Assembly: GCF_008831285.2 (NCBI RefSeq)
Contig: NC_045148.1
Span: 2,730,001-2,794,000 of the forward strand
From: Nymphaea colorata
Taxonomy: Eukaryota > Streptophyta > Magnoliopsida > Nymphaeales > Nymphaeaceae
Direction of reading: 5' to 3'
Length of the DNA stretch: 64,000 bases
The translations under genes and the position numbers were made by a program. Shown here piece by piece: positions 1 to 12,502 of the stretch (positions are counted from its first letter, which is position 1; the number at the start of each line of letters is the position of its first letter). Below the pieces are notes generated by a model. It worked only from the letters and a program-made list of their open reading frames with translations, was not told the origin of the DNA and made no database searches.

Positions 1-957
1 ACCCTTAAATCGGGTAGGCAACTTCCAATTTTTGAATCTTATTGATCTGATTCCCAAGAAGGTGATACCTAAAAAGCTTAATTTTCTGTTAGTCAACTAC
101 GTCTCCGACTAGAATTGCCTTCCTTGCAAGAGACCACTAAGCATTTGTTTAAATTAAGAGACACTTCCTAAAAATGTGGCAAACTGGTGTTGCCTAATGG
201 AATTTGATCAAGTTACTATATATATTTCATGGTATTAATTGGAAAATAGTGAAGAAATTATGTTGATGATATGGTTGCGAAATTAAATGAGTACTTACCA
301 CAGTTATTAAGATTCTAGGCAAGAGGAAATGATCTTCCAATGATGGCCACATGCATGCTGAAATTTGGTGGGGCCACTTCTCATTGGGTGGCTGCAATTA
401 TGAGCAATCTATCTCGAGATGGTAGGAATGATGGTATGCGGGTTTGAAAGGCAATTTTCTTGTAGTTGGATGTTTTGCTGTAGTGATGGCAGCTTTAGAA
501 GGTGAAGGATATGTGTAGGGTTGAACATTGAGTCAAGCAGCTCAGGCTTGACTCGGCAAAGCTCATTTAGAACCTGAGTTTGAGCCAACTCCTTTCACAA
601 ACAAGTTGAGTTCAAGTTTTCACAAAATTCGTTAGTTTAACAGAGTCAACTTCGAGTCAACTGAATTCAACTCCACAAAGCTCAACTACCCTCACCCGTC
701 CTTGGGTCCATTTAAACCTTTTGGCCTGTGAATGACATAAGAGAAAAGAAAGAGGCGGCTGACATTAATCTCTCTCTCTCTCTCTCCATCTCACTCTCTG
801 ACATTAATTACTCTCTCTGACACATTCATTACTTGCTCTCTCTCTCTCTCTCTTCATTGGTTTTTCTATGTGTGATGTACCTCAATATAAAAATTGGCAT
901 ATGTTGTTGTTAACTGTTCAAAAATCAAACAAACAAGCTTACTGAGTCGACTCATGG

Positions 958-1400
958 GGTTTATATATAAGGTTTGACTTCATTCTCAGGTTTTTCAGGG
1001 TAAGAGTTTTCTAGGATATTTTTCAGCAAAGTCTTTTTCTTGGGAAAAATCTTGGAAAAAAAATCAGAAAATATTAAAGAATTAAAAAAATTGCAAAAAA
1101 ATAGACAAAAATGAAATAAATAAAAAATAAGAAAACATAAATAAAACTAGATAAAAGTGATGAAAAGGATGTTTTAATGATGATAAAATGGTTAAAATAA
1201 TTTAGTTTGAGTTCAAATTTGAATACATGATGATGTTCATGTTAAAAATGAAAAGGTAAGAAAATAACGTGAAAATAGTACAATAAATATGTCTTCCATT
1301 TTTCAAAAAATATCACGATTTTATCACTTTGTTGTTTTTATCACTTTAATATCATGATATTTTTGAAAATATAGCAATATCCGTGGCATTAGTTTTGGCT
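958..1400. mobile_element. Diverged copy of the AT-rich MITE family
   Basis: The left part (GGGTTTATATATAAGG, then CATTCTCAGG) lines up with the left end of the copy at 62990, and the right part (GCAATATCCGTGGCATTAG) with its right end. The interior is AT-rich with similar TTTTTC/GAAAAA stretches. Strongly diverged; no target duplication seen. Confidence 0.45.
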
Positions 1401-1685
1401 TGGTGAGTAGTATCATTAAGAGGGGGCTTGAAGGTTGAGAAAGAAGCTTACGCATGGCCATTGGAGGACGCTAGCAAGTTATGGAGATTCAATATAGTTC
1501 GCTACCAGGTGATTCTTCATAAAAGTGAATGGAGCTGCCGTGCATGGATCATTAACAGTGGGGAAGCCAGAAATTTGTTGGTCATTATCAAGGCACTAAT
1601 TAAAAAATTCGTAGACTTTTCTAATATACATAATGTTGAAAGACATGAAATAAACGAATGAGAGGCACTAATATATATGCAAGAA

Positions 1686-1686
<1 letters not shown>

Positions 1687-1729
<43 letters not shown>
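1687..1729. repeat. (TG)n microsatellite
   Basis: An uninterrupted TG dinucleotide run of about 43 bp. It generates spurious Thr-His reading frames on the minus strand. Confidence 0.95.
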
Positions 1730-1731
<2 letters not shown>

Positions 1732-1960
1732 ATGAAGATAACCAATACGCATATATATATATAATTTGTGAGACTGGATGAACAACTGCCCACATAAGCC
1801 TACATGCATCTCAGCCACTAATCATTAAGTCTTGATGATTGGCTTGTGGAGGCATAAACTCACCTTTCAGGAATCCATTTGATTGAATGTGCAGTTACCT
1901 CTGCCTAGGTTACACAATTAATGAGAGAGAGTTAGAGAGAGAGAGAATTAGTAGCCTTAC

Positions 1961-2851
1961 CCAAGATGACCACATATTCCTTGTACGGGTTAGGGAAGGG
2001 ATAAGTGGTACCAAGCCTAGGGTAGACAACCACCGCACCGTAGACAGACCAGCGGGTCCAGTCGCTGTGAGCATGATACCAAATGGTCCCTTCCTCTGTG
2101 GTGAAATGAAATTGGTGGGTGAAATTAGATCCTGGTGGAACACCACACATGGTGATGTATTCAGGCCCATCGAACCATGGGTTCCTAGGGTTCAACAGCC
2201 CATGCCTGCATTTATAAGCCCCAAAGTATTAGAGATATGTTTGCAACATATCTATACATGTATAGTTATACCCAGACACAATATATAGTTTACATACATC
2301 ATGCACATGACACACATACCCACCAGTAAAAGGGCCATGCATGCACATACGTGGAAAGGGTACGTCGTAGGCTATTACATTTGAAGTTTTTTCTTTCAAA
2401 TATAATAAATATTTGAAAAATCAAGTAAACAAATTTTGAAAACACTAATGAAGTAAATGATATGTTGACATATAGCATGAACAATAATAGCAAAAGGATC
2501 GTGGCGTACTTAGTTTGGGGCTGGCGTGCGGGCATTGACCATTAACATTAACGCGTGCTGGTAATTTTTTTTTTTTTTTTGGTTTATGATGAGTATATTT
2601 TTCTAAAGGTATTTTTGTCTTTGTGAAAAAAAAAAATTAAACCATGTCCTTAAAGGTTTTGGTTTTCTTTTACCTTGTCCTTAAAGGTGGTCCCTATTTG
2701 GTTTTCTTTTTCTCAGTCGAGGGGTATTTTGGACTAAAACATTATTTATATAAATTAATGTTTATCAACACATTAAGAGGTTCACATTTTGTTTAAAACA
2801 AATTTGAAAGGCCCAGTTTTTATCTCTTACCCAAATGGTTTAGTTTTTTCA

Positions 2852-2895
<44 letters not shown>

Positions 2896-5057
2896 TATAT
2901 GTGTGAAAAAAGTTCTGGAGGGGCACTCATTCAGAGTTTTTATTTCCAAAATGTGACTATGTATACAACAAAACAAATATTTGAAATTGTTAATATAGAA
3001 ACAAATGAACACCGAAGGACTGATGTGGCCAACTGCCAACACCACCCTATATGTGGCTCTGCCTCTGTATGTGTGTTAGTGTGTGTGTGTATGTGTGGTA
3101 ATTGAAAAAAACTAGACTGTTGCTAGGTATTGAAAGGTGCTGAATGGCTAAAATGTAAAAGTTACTATATCGGCATTAGCAGTGGTTTATAATTTGAACC
3201 ACTTGTATATATATATTTATGTTGGATGTTGAACTGGGTGCCTAAAACTCAAAATTTTAATGTTGATTCTTGCAAAGAGGAAAAAAATTAGAAAGTGGGG
3301 AGGCTAGCAAACCTACAAGGAAACCTAATCAAAAGCCTTGGAAATCAACATAACATGATAACAAGTTTCTCTTCCTAAGATAGTTGCAGCAAAGTGCCAT
3401 TAGTGCTAAAGAGAAAGCCAAAATAGTGGAAGCAGATGGGGCAGATCCTTTGAATGATACTTGTTGAGAAGACATCTGACCATAAGAAGGAGGACTACCC
3501 ACATGATTCCCCAAACCCTATGAAGCTTGACACAGGCCTCCCTTATTAGAATCTTAAATTCTAAAACTCAAGAAGATGAAGAGAATCTGAGAGTAGGCCA
3601 TGATTGGCCTGTGGTATAATGGAGCAAGAAAGTGGGTCCTCCTACTAGATAGAGAAATCGCATGATGGATGGACCAAAGGACAGGCTTGTACAAAGCAAT
3701 GGCATTGCTCTTTCCAACAGGATTAAGAGTAGGAAGATGATGATGATCGAGAATGAGTTACACAATGCTGGATCGAGATGCGAGTCCTAATGTGGTCACC
3801 TTTACTGACATGTGTAAATGCACGCGCTAGAAAAGGATTTTTTTTTATCGTGCTAGCAAAAATGGATCTTGCAAAGGCTATTCGAGATAAAGACCCTCTA
3901 CCATAATCACCATTGTAGATTCAAACTATGAAAAAACCAAAATTTGGGATCGAGAGCTTGTACGTTTTTCAAGAATAACTGTTAGTCAAAGAACAATTCA
4001 CTTGGCTAAACAATGGGAAGAGGCTGAGCTAGTTCGGTGGTCATGCTTATTGATAGCACCTGCTCAACGTGATGAAGCTAAGGAAGTAGTACTTGTCAAT
4101 TTTTCCTCTTTCTTGGTTAGAACCGTAGTGCGACTCTTGCACTGCAGAGGTGATAGAAGGTAACTAGAGTATGTGACAATTAGTTTTTTAGTTGTTAGTA
4201 AGGACATATTTAATTATTTGACTTGCTCGTTGATCTTGCTAAGGGGGCCTATGTATGAGACAAGGGAGTGGAGTTGTAAAGACTTGAGCCATGGATCTCG
4301 TCCCAACAATAATTATTTAGTACTAGTGCCTGCAATAGAGTGTGAAAATTGAAAAGCTATTAATTTCATTAATAATCACAGAAAGTAGCTCCATATATAT
4401 CTACGTTGGCAACCCATGCATCCACGCAACGCGCATGTTTAATCCGGCTTGTGTGAGGGGCATTTCGGTCAGTTTATTAAGCAAGGAATATTTCAATCAT
4501 TTTACAAGTTTCTTTTTCTTTTCATTTTTTTCTAAATAGATGAAGAGGTCTTTTTTTCTCTTAGACTGGCATTTAGGTCGTGAAATGGGTTTTGTGCATA
4601 CCATATGATGTGAAATGACTAAAACACCCTTAAAATAAAAAAGAAAGATTTTAGAAGGAAAAAAGAGTTATGAAAAAGTTAAAAATTTTAAAATGGACAT
4701 TAATTTATAAAAAAAAAATTGACAGTACCCAATCACCCTTCTTTGGCGTATACCTCTGAATGCAAACATTTAGGTCGTTTCAAGCCATTGGTTGAAAAAT
4801 GGTTGAAAAAGACAAGAAGAGCCTTAAAACACGGAGCGAAGCGGACAATTTATAATACCAGTGGATAGTGATGGGATATGGGGCGTGGTTGTGTACATTC
4901 ACGAACAAGTTATCGCCCCTCTGTACGTATAAGGTTGGCCCTGGGAGCTGACCGTTGATCGCGAGAACTTCCCTGGCCTCACACAGCCTTGTAAATGAGG
5001 TCGGAGCCACCTGGAAAATAGTGAACAGGAAATCTGTCAATTCACAAGAAGAAGAAT

Positions 5058-5088
<31 letters not shown>

Positions 5089-5510
5089 TTGTTGAGTGCG
5101 CAACTGCATCCAGTAAATAAAAAGGAGAAATCGGAGGAACGACACAAGAAACGAGGCGTGGTTACTGCAGAAGCCACACACAAATATGCACAAGCAGAGA
5201 AGCAAACCATTTTAAAAGCTGGTGTGCTAAATGTGATTCCAAGAAACTTGAGAACTACCAAGAAGTGAAGGGAAACAAATAGATATAATCAAGAGATGTG
5301 GAAAGAAAAAGGAAAGAAAATGAAACCAAGTTCTAGAAATAGATTAAACTGGACAGAGATATAAGAAGGAAAAAAATGAAAAGGAAAGGAATGGCGCACC
5401 ACAAAATCATGGAAGTGAGTTGTGCAGAAAGCCTGCCACGGCAGTGAGCACGAGAGAAAGCAGGTGAAAAGCGGTAGAAGTTGGAGAGCCTTGTGCAGGT
5501 CCATGCCCAT
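1961..5510 (-). CDS. Laccase (multicopper oxidase), 5' part, exons 1-3
   Basis: Secreted p-diphenol oxidase. The family couples one-electron oxidation of phenolics such as monolignols or flavonoids to reduction of O2 to water in the cell wall. Exon 1 is 5400-5510 (37 codons: signal peptide, then THFHDFV). Exon 2 is 4859-5010 (152 bp) and exon 3 is 1961-2205 (245 bp). The 152 and 245 bp sizes are those usual for plant laccases. Splice sites are GT-AG and the phases join without a stop, rebuilding the copper motif HWHG across the exon 2/3 junction. Exon 3 carries WYHAHS, the second His pair, plus DGPEY and YPFPNP. Together this is about 169 codons, the N-terminal cupredoxin domain only. I chose the ATG at 5510; 5504 is equally possible, and the in-frame ATG at 5561 overlaps the TATA box. 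The cupredoxin 2 and 3 exons are not visible, so the gene continues beyond the window or is truncated. Confidence 0.88.
2206..4858 (-). other. Laccase intron 2 (2.65 kb)
   Basis: The intron is bounded by donor GTATTA at 4858 and acceptor TGCAG ending at 2206. The donor and acceptor phases match the conserved laccase protein. It contains a TA microsatellite (2850-2903) and one orphan plus-strand open frame (about 3899-4162). I recognise no gene in it. Confidence 0.7.
2850..2903. repeat. (TA)n microsatellite
   Basis: An AT dinucleotide tract with one GT interruption, inside laccase intron 2. Confidence 0.9.
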
Positions 5511-5559
5511 CAGCCCCGTAAAGCAATCCCGCTTGCTCACAATCAAAGCGGCCTTACAC

Positions 5560-5567
5560 ATATATAG
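5560..5567 (-). promoter_or_regulatory. Putative TATA box of the laccase gene
   Basis: On the minus strand this reads CTATATAT, about 50 bp upstream of the chosen start codon at 5510. That spacing allows a short 5' UTR. It is a sequence match only. Confidence 0.5.
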
Positions 5568-8500
5568 CGGAATGGCCGTGGACTTCTCATAAATTTTTTC
5601 AATTTTTCATTCAATTACCAGAAAGAGTACCAACTTTTTGTTAACTGCACCACACTTTTGTGAAAACCGTCAAACAAGGCCTCGAGTGGATTTTAATAGT
5701 TAACCTGAAAACGGAAAGCTGCAAATAATGTTGTCTATTTTTCCTTTTTCGAGTTGAAAAATATTCGCTTAGGGCTATTATTGTATGAAAAATGTGCCAC
5801 TTTTTAAGAGCATCATAATAGTGGTAACTTGTCTAAAACTGGGCCCCAAAATGACATTTTATTTTGGGCTTTCGTTTGGTTAGTTTGGGGGAATTAATTG
5901 ACAATGAGTTAGTTAGTTCTAATTAGGGTCCAATAAAGATATATCTAAGATTAGCTGAATTATGTTCCGGTTCTAAAAATCCAAACCCCGTTCCCAGTCT
6001 GAACTAACAGGAATCTGAATCCGATCAAACAGGATCAAGTTATTAGGTGAGATCCTTTCAAAACAGACTCTCTGACTCAAATCGGAAAAATATACTTTTG
6101 GTGCCCTCAATGAATATATATATATATGTATATAGGAAAATTGTATAGTGACTCTAGATAACTAGAATTATGCAGCTCACTTATGATTGACGGTATGGTA
6201 TGATCGACGGTTGAAAGAAAAACAATAAGAAAAATGTGAAAACTAAATTGCCATTTTCTCCTTGTTTGAGAAAAATATAAAAACTAAATTACCATTTTCA
6301 CTCAACTGTACATGATGACCGATCAGAAGGTTAGGTGTTCTGTGCTATCCATTAATTTTAGAGTCATTATTTATGGGCCGTATACATATATATGACGAAG
6401 TGGCGAACAACTATTCTCCTAAGTGTCAATGTTCAAATGGAAGGCAATTACCAGGTGCTGGAAGAAAACCAAGTCCCAGTTGTTGATCACGTACGTTCCT
6501 TCCAGCTAGCTTAGAAAATTGCGTTTGGTGAAAGTTCCATGGGAAGAACAGGTACACAGACGAAAGGTTGCACAGCCTTCCTGTCAGAATTAATTTCACA
6601 ATCAGTATGGTGTTTCTGAATGTTGTACGCGAATGATAAGAAGCATCAGATTCCTTTTTTCTAATTAGTGATAGGGTTTTAGTCTTTTATCAATTTTCGA
6701 TCCCCATCACTAGCAAAACGAATCTGAAAGAACGGTAGCTAGGCTACATGGAGAGATGGGTTACCTTTTACATGGAAAAGTGAGCCTACGTCAATCTACA
6801 TTTCTTGTTAGAATACAGCCACTTAGCCAAGCACATAAGTACTCTTAAATGGCTGCTGCACCTGTGATGAACCCATGTCCTCGTGTTTCTCCAATACAAC
6901 ACATCTAGTTCTGTCAATCTAACCAAGCAAAAACTGACTATTTTAAATGTGCACATAACTAAATTAGCTTTAATAAAAAAAGTTTATATTCAAATATAAA
7001 TAAATAAGACTATTAAACAGTTAAAAATAACTATAGAATAAAAGACACTATATATATATACACACACATATACTCTCTCTCTCTCTCTCTCACTTGTATA
7101 TATATATGTTTTTGTTGCATGGGCACCTTTTTTTTTTTTTGAAAATTTGCCACATCCACATCTCACTCAGCACCCATGTGACGTAAGAGTTGCTATATAC
7201 ATAAGAATAAACCCAATTTAACTTTGCGATTTGAAGTGAATATATTCAGTGTAGTACATCTTAAAAATGAAAAAGAAAATTTGATAAAGAAAGTAAGTAC
7301 ATTAAATTTAAATAGTGAAAGAAAATTTAATACTATATGAGACATGGGACCCCTGAATGAGTACAATCGATTAATTTGTCATTGATTCACCTTCGAGTTG
7401 CACCAGCTATTCTTATTATATTGACTTGTAGGTGGTGTCAGTTCCAATAATTTGGTGCATAAACTTCACTTTCTTGCTTTTGTTTGTAAGGTGAAGAACG
7501 GCATTAATGGTCCCGACAGGAAATTTGCTTCCCTTTTGCGTACGTGAGTAAAAGAAACGCATATGTCCATCACATAGGCACCAAAACAAATAGGAGCAAG
7601 TTATACTCATGTTGAACCGGTGAACCTCCCCTCATGTTGAACCGGTGAACCTCCCCGCATGCAGCAGTGGAGCCAGAATTTTTAGCTGAGGCACCATTAC
7701 TTTAACTTTCAAATTTTAAGGTGCACCCATACGTAAAAAGTTGAAAACTAATAAAGCATGTATGCTTAAATAAAACAAATTTTGTGGGCTAGTGTGGGCA
7801 AATGCCAACAGCAGCTACAGCGTGGCTTCACCACTGCCCATGTGCATGTAGTAGCTGACATGGACCACTGATCCACGTTTGAGTTTTCTCCTAGCAAGTG
7901 GAAGAATTTCTTGTGCAAACACTCACCATGAAAAGTTGAGTGTTCACAGACAAGTTGAAGTTGAAGAATCATCTGTATCGGCCCTCAAAAGTGGAACGTC
8001 AGTGTTGGATGTTCCCCATCATTCTGCGCTGTGGTCGGATGTAACTTGGTTGTTTCTAACCTATCTGGTCTTCTAATTCTTGTGATTTTTTTGGGCAAAT
8101 CAATCGCTGCCAGATGTACGTGACTTGCTCCGAGTAATTAAGTTGCCTTAATCAGCACATGTAAGTGGTCCTTGCAGTCACCTTTTTTTTTTCTTTTTAC
8201 ATCCCTCATAGCAAAAAGAATTAAACACACAAGCCCGGGACAAGCTTTAACGAGTCAACTTACTCGGTTAAACAAATGAGTTCCTACAAACACTTGAACT
8301 TGACTGGTTTTGAAACGACCAAGCTTTACGGAGTTGAGCCCGATCTAGCTACTCGACTTGATGTTCAAGCCTAGAGATTGTTAGTATTGATACGTGCAAT
8401 ATCTTTATCATATATACAACATCAAAAAATCATTTGCTCCTAGACATGTGCATGCTGAACGATGAAGGAGGTCAGTCATCGCTTCATCATTTCCTCATCA

Positions 8501-9050
8501 TCATTTCCTCATCTCTGCAAACAGCTTTTACTGTCGACAAAGACAGCAAGGTCGTCCCCACAACCTATCATGATGACCTTGGCCTCGTCAAGCAAGGTTT
8601 CATTCCACCTTTGATGATTGGTAAAGTTGTCATTAGAATTTTCCTTTCACGGCGGCTTAGCCCGTCATCACATGAAATTTACAAAAAAAAAAAAAAAATT
8701 CCCATCCTGTGTGTTCTAGATCTCTCAAGCCTCCATAGCAGGTGCTGAAACAAATGTTCAATCTTTTTACAATAGCCGACATAGTCCTCTAGACTGGTCC
8801 AGTCTCTATTGTAGGTTGCTGCGATAGATCGCTAGGAGCCTCCACCACCTAATGAGAGAGAGAGAGAGAGAGAGACTATTGTAACTAAACATTACTGATT
8901 AAGACTCCTAACAATAAGTTAAAGAGATCATATAGGAGATCAAGTTGTGTGCACCAAATTTTTGTGCATGCATGGGGTGCACAAATTATGTTTCAATATT
9001 GTCCTCAATCAAAAAGAAAAATGTATCGTCTTGATCTAAATGTCCTTTTA
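5568..9050. other. Gene-free stretch upstream of laccase
   Basis: I see no coding region with a recognisable domain. The stretch holds AT-rich DNA, a short CT run near 7074-7092, two copies of a 25-bp unit at 7606-7655 and a GA run near 8853-8875. A repeat-like segment rich in gactcg motifs at about 8225-8370 resembles 520-700. Confidence 0.5.
7606..7655. repeat. 25-bp tandem repeat, two copies
   Basis: The unit CTCATGTTGAACCGGTGAAC followed by CTCCC occurs twice back to back without a mismatch. Confidence 0.9.
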
Positions 9051-10289
9051 GAGGTCGTTTGATTGCTGTCCACTGAGACAGGACGACCTGTCCATTACAC
9101 CACTGTTCTGTCCTCATGGACAATGGTGTTCCTTGTCCACCGTTTGATTATTTTAGGAACAGAACACTATGTTCTTCTTGTTCGGCGTTTGTTTTGTGTG
9201 TGTCTGTTATGTCTATTCTGTCCGTCCTGCCTGACGTTTGTTTTTGTCTTATCTTATCTATCCGTTCTGTCCAATGTTTGTGTCTTCCATGGTTAGTTCT
9301 GACTAGTGTTTGTTTATATTTGTTCTTCTCTAATCAGTTTTGGCTATTATATTTGTTTTGTCCATGATATCTTATTTTTTGAACATGTTATATCAAAACA
9401 AGTATAAAATTCATAACATGTTATATGCAAATAAATACATTCGATAACACAATCCATAATATTATAGCAAAATCAATTCTTTCAATACATTCATATATAT
9501 ATAACAAAACATTATTACTGTAAAATGTTTAAACATCTATATAGTCACCAGTATCAACTAAAACTATAAAATACAAATTGTTTAAAATATTCAATTGTTG
9601 TAAGCCATAAAACAAAAACAACTATGACAATTCGCTAGATAACTAGTCTCATGTCCTGCACACTATTCTTCTCATCAAATCCATGTGATACTTTAGAAGA
9701 TGCATCACCGTTTGGTTCTTGCATTTCAGAAATTTAAAAGACAAACAAATAATTAGATTATCATCATAAAATATTAAAATAATCAAATATAATTAAAACA
9801 ATGACATAATATAATGAGAATGTATTGTCGTCAAAGGACAAGATTCTAAAAGACAAGTTCATGCGGCAATGGAGAGAGATATCTAGTGAAGACTCATTCA
9901 CGTGCCTCAAGAACATGACTTGTTGAGTTATATGCTTCTAAAAGTCAGATCTGTAACTCCAATCACCTAATCAAGGGGGCGAAGCTGAGCAAAATAAGTA
10001 TGTCAATATAAGGTTACAACTCTATATTAGCTGATATCACATTTCTCGAAAAAAATCTTGTCTGAGGTCACAAATTTTGTAGATATTTTTCATTTTCATC
10101 ACACTAAAAAACAAAGATCTGAAATGTTTTACAACAATCTATGATCATTTTTGCTAATTAAGCTTAAAAAGTTTTGTTCAACAAAAACTTGATCATCTTT
10201 AGATAATTGGACCATCTTGGTTGTAGATACTGCACATTCTTTTCATTTATCTTTCTTGCTTGAGGTAGTTTTCTACTGTTTCAGAAAAA

Positions 10290-10609
10290 CTCAACAAGGG
10301 TCAGAAAGTGTATCAAGTGAACGGTCAGGTATAACTGAAACATTCAAGTCTCTTTCTTCTCAAAGACTCAAGAAATGAGTTTCATTTGTCTAGAAAAGAA
10401 AGAAAGAAAGAAAAGAAAGAGAGAGAGAGAGGAGGAGGGGGATCAGCTCAACAAGGGTCAGAAAGCGTATCAAGTGAACGGTCAGGTTATACTGAAGCAT
10501 TCAAGTCTCTTTCTTCTCAAAGACTCAAGAAAGGAGTTTCATTTGTCTAGAAAAGAAAGAAAGAAAGAAAAGAAAGAGAGAGAGAGAGAGAGAGGAGGAG
10601 GGGGATCAG
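10290..10609. repeat. 157-bp tandem duplication
   Basis: Copy 1 starts at 10290 and copy 2 at 10447. The unit opens with CTCAACAAGGGTCAGAAAG and ends in a purine run followed by GGGGATCAG. The copies differ by a few substitutions and by the length of the GA tract. It lies inside the 9051-12321 element. Confidence 0.92.
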
Positions 10610-11991
10610 TTGTCTAGAAAAGATCTCCCTCAGTGGGGACAAAAGGAAACCTGTCAACTGTATTTTCATGGACAGATAACAGAGGTAAAGAGGCGGTTTT
10701 GATTTCTAGTCGAATCTCAATTTTACTGTTGTATTCACCACTCAATTTTACTACCTAAGATTTTAAATATAGGCCAAAATTGTAACATGCTTATGATGCC
10801 TACTTATCTGATCTGGTTTGGCATCGGTGGCCCCTCTTAAACCTCCACAGAAATAATGAGGGTAAAAGCTACAACGATCTCTGATTTCATCCATTACCCA
10901 ATCATTTAATCCGCTCTCTAGCCTATTGCAGATTCACTATCTGATGCTTTCATCATAGAATTCTTACCCGAAGGTTGGGCCAACCCCCATGTAAAGAGCT
11001 TCAAAGAATTCACTATTCACGACAAGAGAGCTTAACAAATTTACTTCTACGAAAAGACCATACTAGCTCTCTTTCATATGTCATTTTTTTCTTTGTTCTA
11101 CTTCTATGCTGTAGGCACGAAATTAGCCAAGGAAGAAAAAACTTCATGTACAGTTCACTGTTCAAGTCAAGAGAAATTAGCTTTCTTCATTTTTTCCTTG
11201 GGTTCTAGTTTGGACGGCCGGACCCATTACCATGGAAACATGTTTCTTTGAAAAAAAAAACGAAGAGAAACTACAAGCCCAAAAAATTTTCAAAATTATA
11301 TTGGCCAAAAGAGAAGTTTCGCAGCTGAAATCCATAGACAGATGTATGCAAGATGCCATATGTTACAAAGAATCAAAATCAGTATACATATGTTGTTCAA
11401 AAATATAAAGGGTCATAAAATTACATTTCAAATAAAATTTCAGCCGTTGAAAGAGAGAAGACGGGCAAGGAAAGAGGGGAAACACATGTACCTCTTCCTC
11501 AGCAATGTGATTCCACAGATTCGAAATTGGGAGGAAGTGCGGAAGACACCTGTAAAGAGGAAAGGCAAAGCCGATCAACAACCTTGTGGGCGACCATTTG
11601 GGTGTTTCAGAAAGGAAGACAGAGAAAGATAGAGAACGAGAGGAAGACAAAAAACACAGAGAGTGGGATACGCAGCCACAAAAAATGTTTTCTGAATGCA
11701 AATAACTTAAAAATTCCTTTTCGCAGGCAAGAATGGCCTACGGGGCAGCCCTAGTTACTGTAAATCAACTGCAAATCAGAGACAAGAATGAGCGAGCGAG
11801 AGAGAAAACAAGAGAACGGGAGAAAAATCACCTGAAAAGAGCTGTTCACCCAACTATGGACTTGCAGAAATGAGGTGATTGCTCAAGATGAAGTCGTAAA
11901 GCAGGGGAGGAAGGCGTAGAGCTGTGAAAAGGGAGAGGTGTAAAGCAGTGGAAAGGGGAGACTCCAAGAGAAGAGGGAGAGTCGGATGCAG

Positions 11992-12120
11992 AGAAAGGGG
12001 GGAAACTCGGGGGATGCTCGGGAGTCGGAGGAGGAGAAAGGGGGAAAATTCGGGGGACGCTCGGGAGTCGGAGGAGGAGAAAGGGGGAAAACTCGCGGGA
12101 AGCTCCGGAGTCGAGGGATG
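11992..12120. repeat. 43-bp GC-rich tandem repeat, about three copies
   Basis: Units begin at 11992, 12035 and 12078, each opening AGAAAGGGGG and containing GCTCGGGAGTCGGAGG. The third copy is diverged. It produces false Pro/Ser-rich or Arg/Gly-rich reading frames. Confidence 0.9.
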
Positions 12121-12502
12121 CGCTCGAGGGTGGGCAGGCGCTCTTGTTCCATGTTGTTCCGAGGGTTAGCTCGGAACAGCGTAGAACAGGGGTTAAATTT
12201 ATACCCCTGTCTAATTGTTTGTTCTGTCCATCGTGTACCATGGACAGCGTTTGATAACAAAATCAATTAAATAGGACATGCATGTCCTGTTCTGCGTGTC
12301 TTGTGCCCATCAAATGACCTCTTAGTGCACATATTCAAAGGAAAAGAAGAATTTATCACCTTGACTTAAATGTCCTTTTAGTGCATAGATGCATAAAATA
12401 TGTAGTTTTATATCTTACCCTTCGGTTTATTATGAAAAGCTTGGGTTGACAAAAACATGGTCGTCAAGCACAAACAGCGAGAAAGGTTGACCTCAATATA
12501 CT

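Larger units (their letters stand above)
1..1960. other. Non-coding flank downstream of laccase exon 3
   Basis: I see no supported gene here. If the laccase gene is intact, this is the start of its third intron. Around 520-700 there is a repeat-like stretch rich in alternating gagtc/gactc motifs, similar in style to 8225-8370. About 958-1400 is an AT-rich copy of a dispersed small element. A TG dinucleotide run lies at 1687-1729. Short open frames, such as 1428-1661, have no recognisable domain. Confidence 0.5.
9051..12321. mobile_element. Harbinger/Tourist-like element without transposase, 3.27 kb
   Basis: The left end is GAGGTCGTTTGATTGC. The right end, reverse-complemented, is GAGGTCATTTGATGGG. 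Both are flanked by TTA (9048-9050 and 12322-12324), the 3-bp target duplication typical of PIF/Harbinger elements. Both ends are rich in ACAGGAC/GTCCTGT-type motifs, which could be subterminal transposase-binding sites. I recognise no transposase or Myb-like ORF inside; the open frames near 11.85-12.27 kb come from a GC-rich tandem repeat. It would need a transposase from elsewhere. TIR and TSD are seen directly; the family assignment is inference. Confidence 0.68.

Noticed and set aside
1517-1818. Overlapping minus-strand frames rich in Thr-His
   Set aside because: They come from the TG dinucleotide run at 1687-1729.
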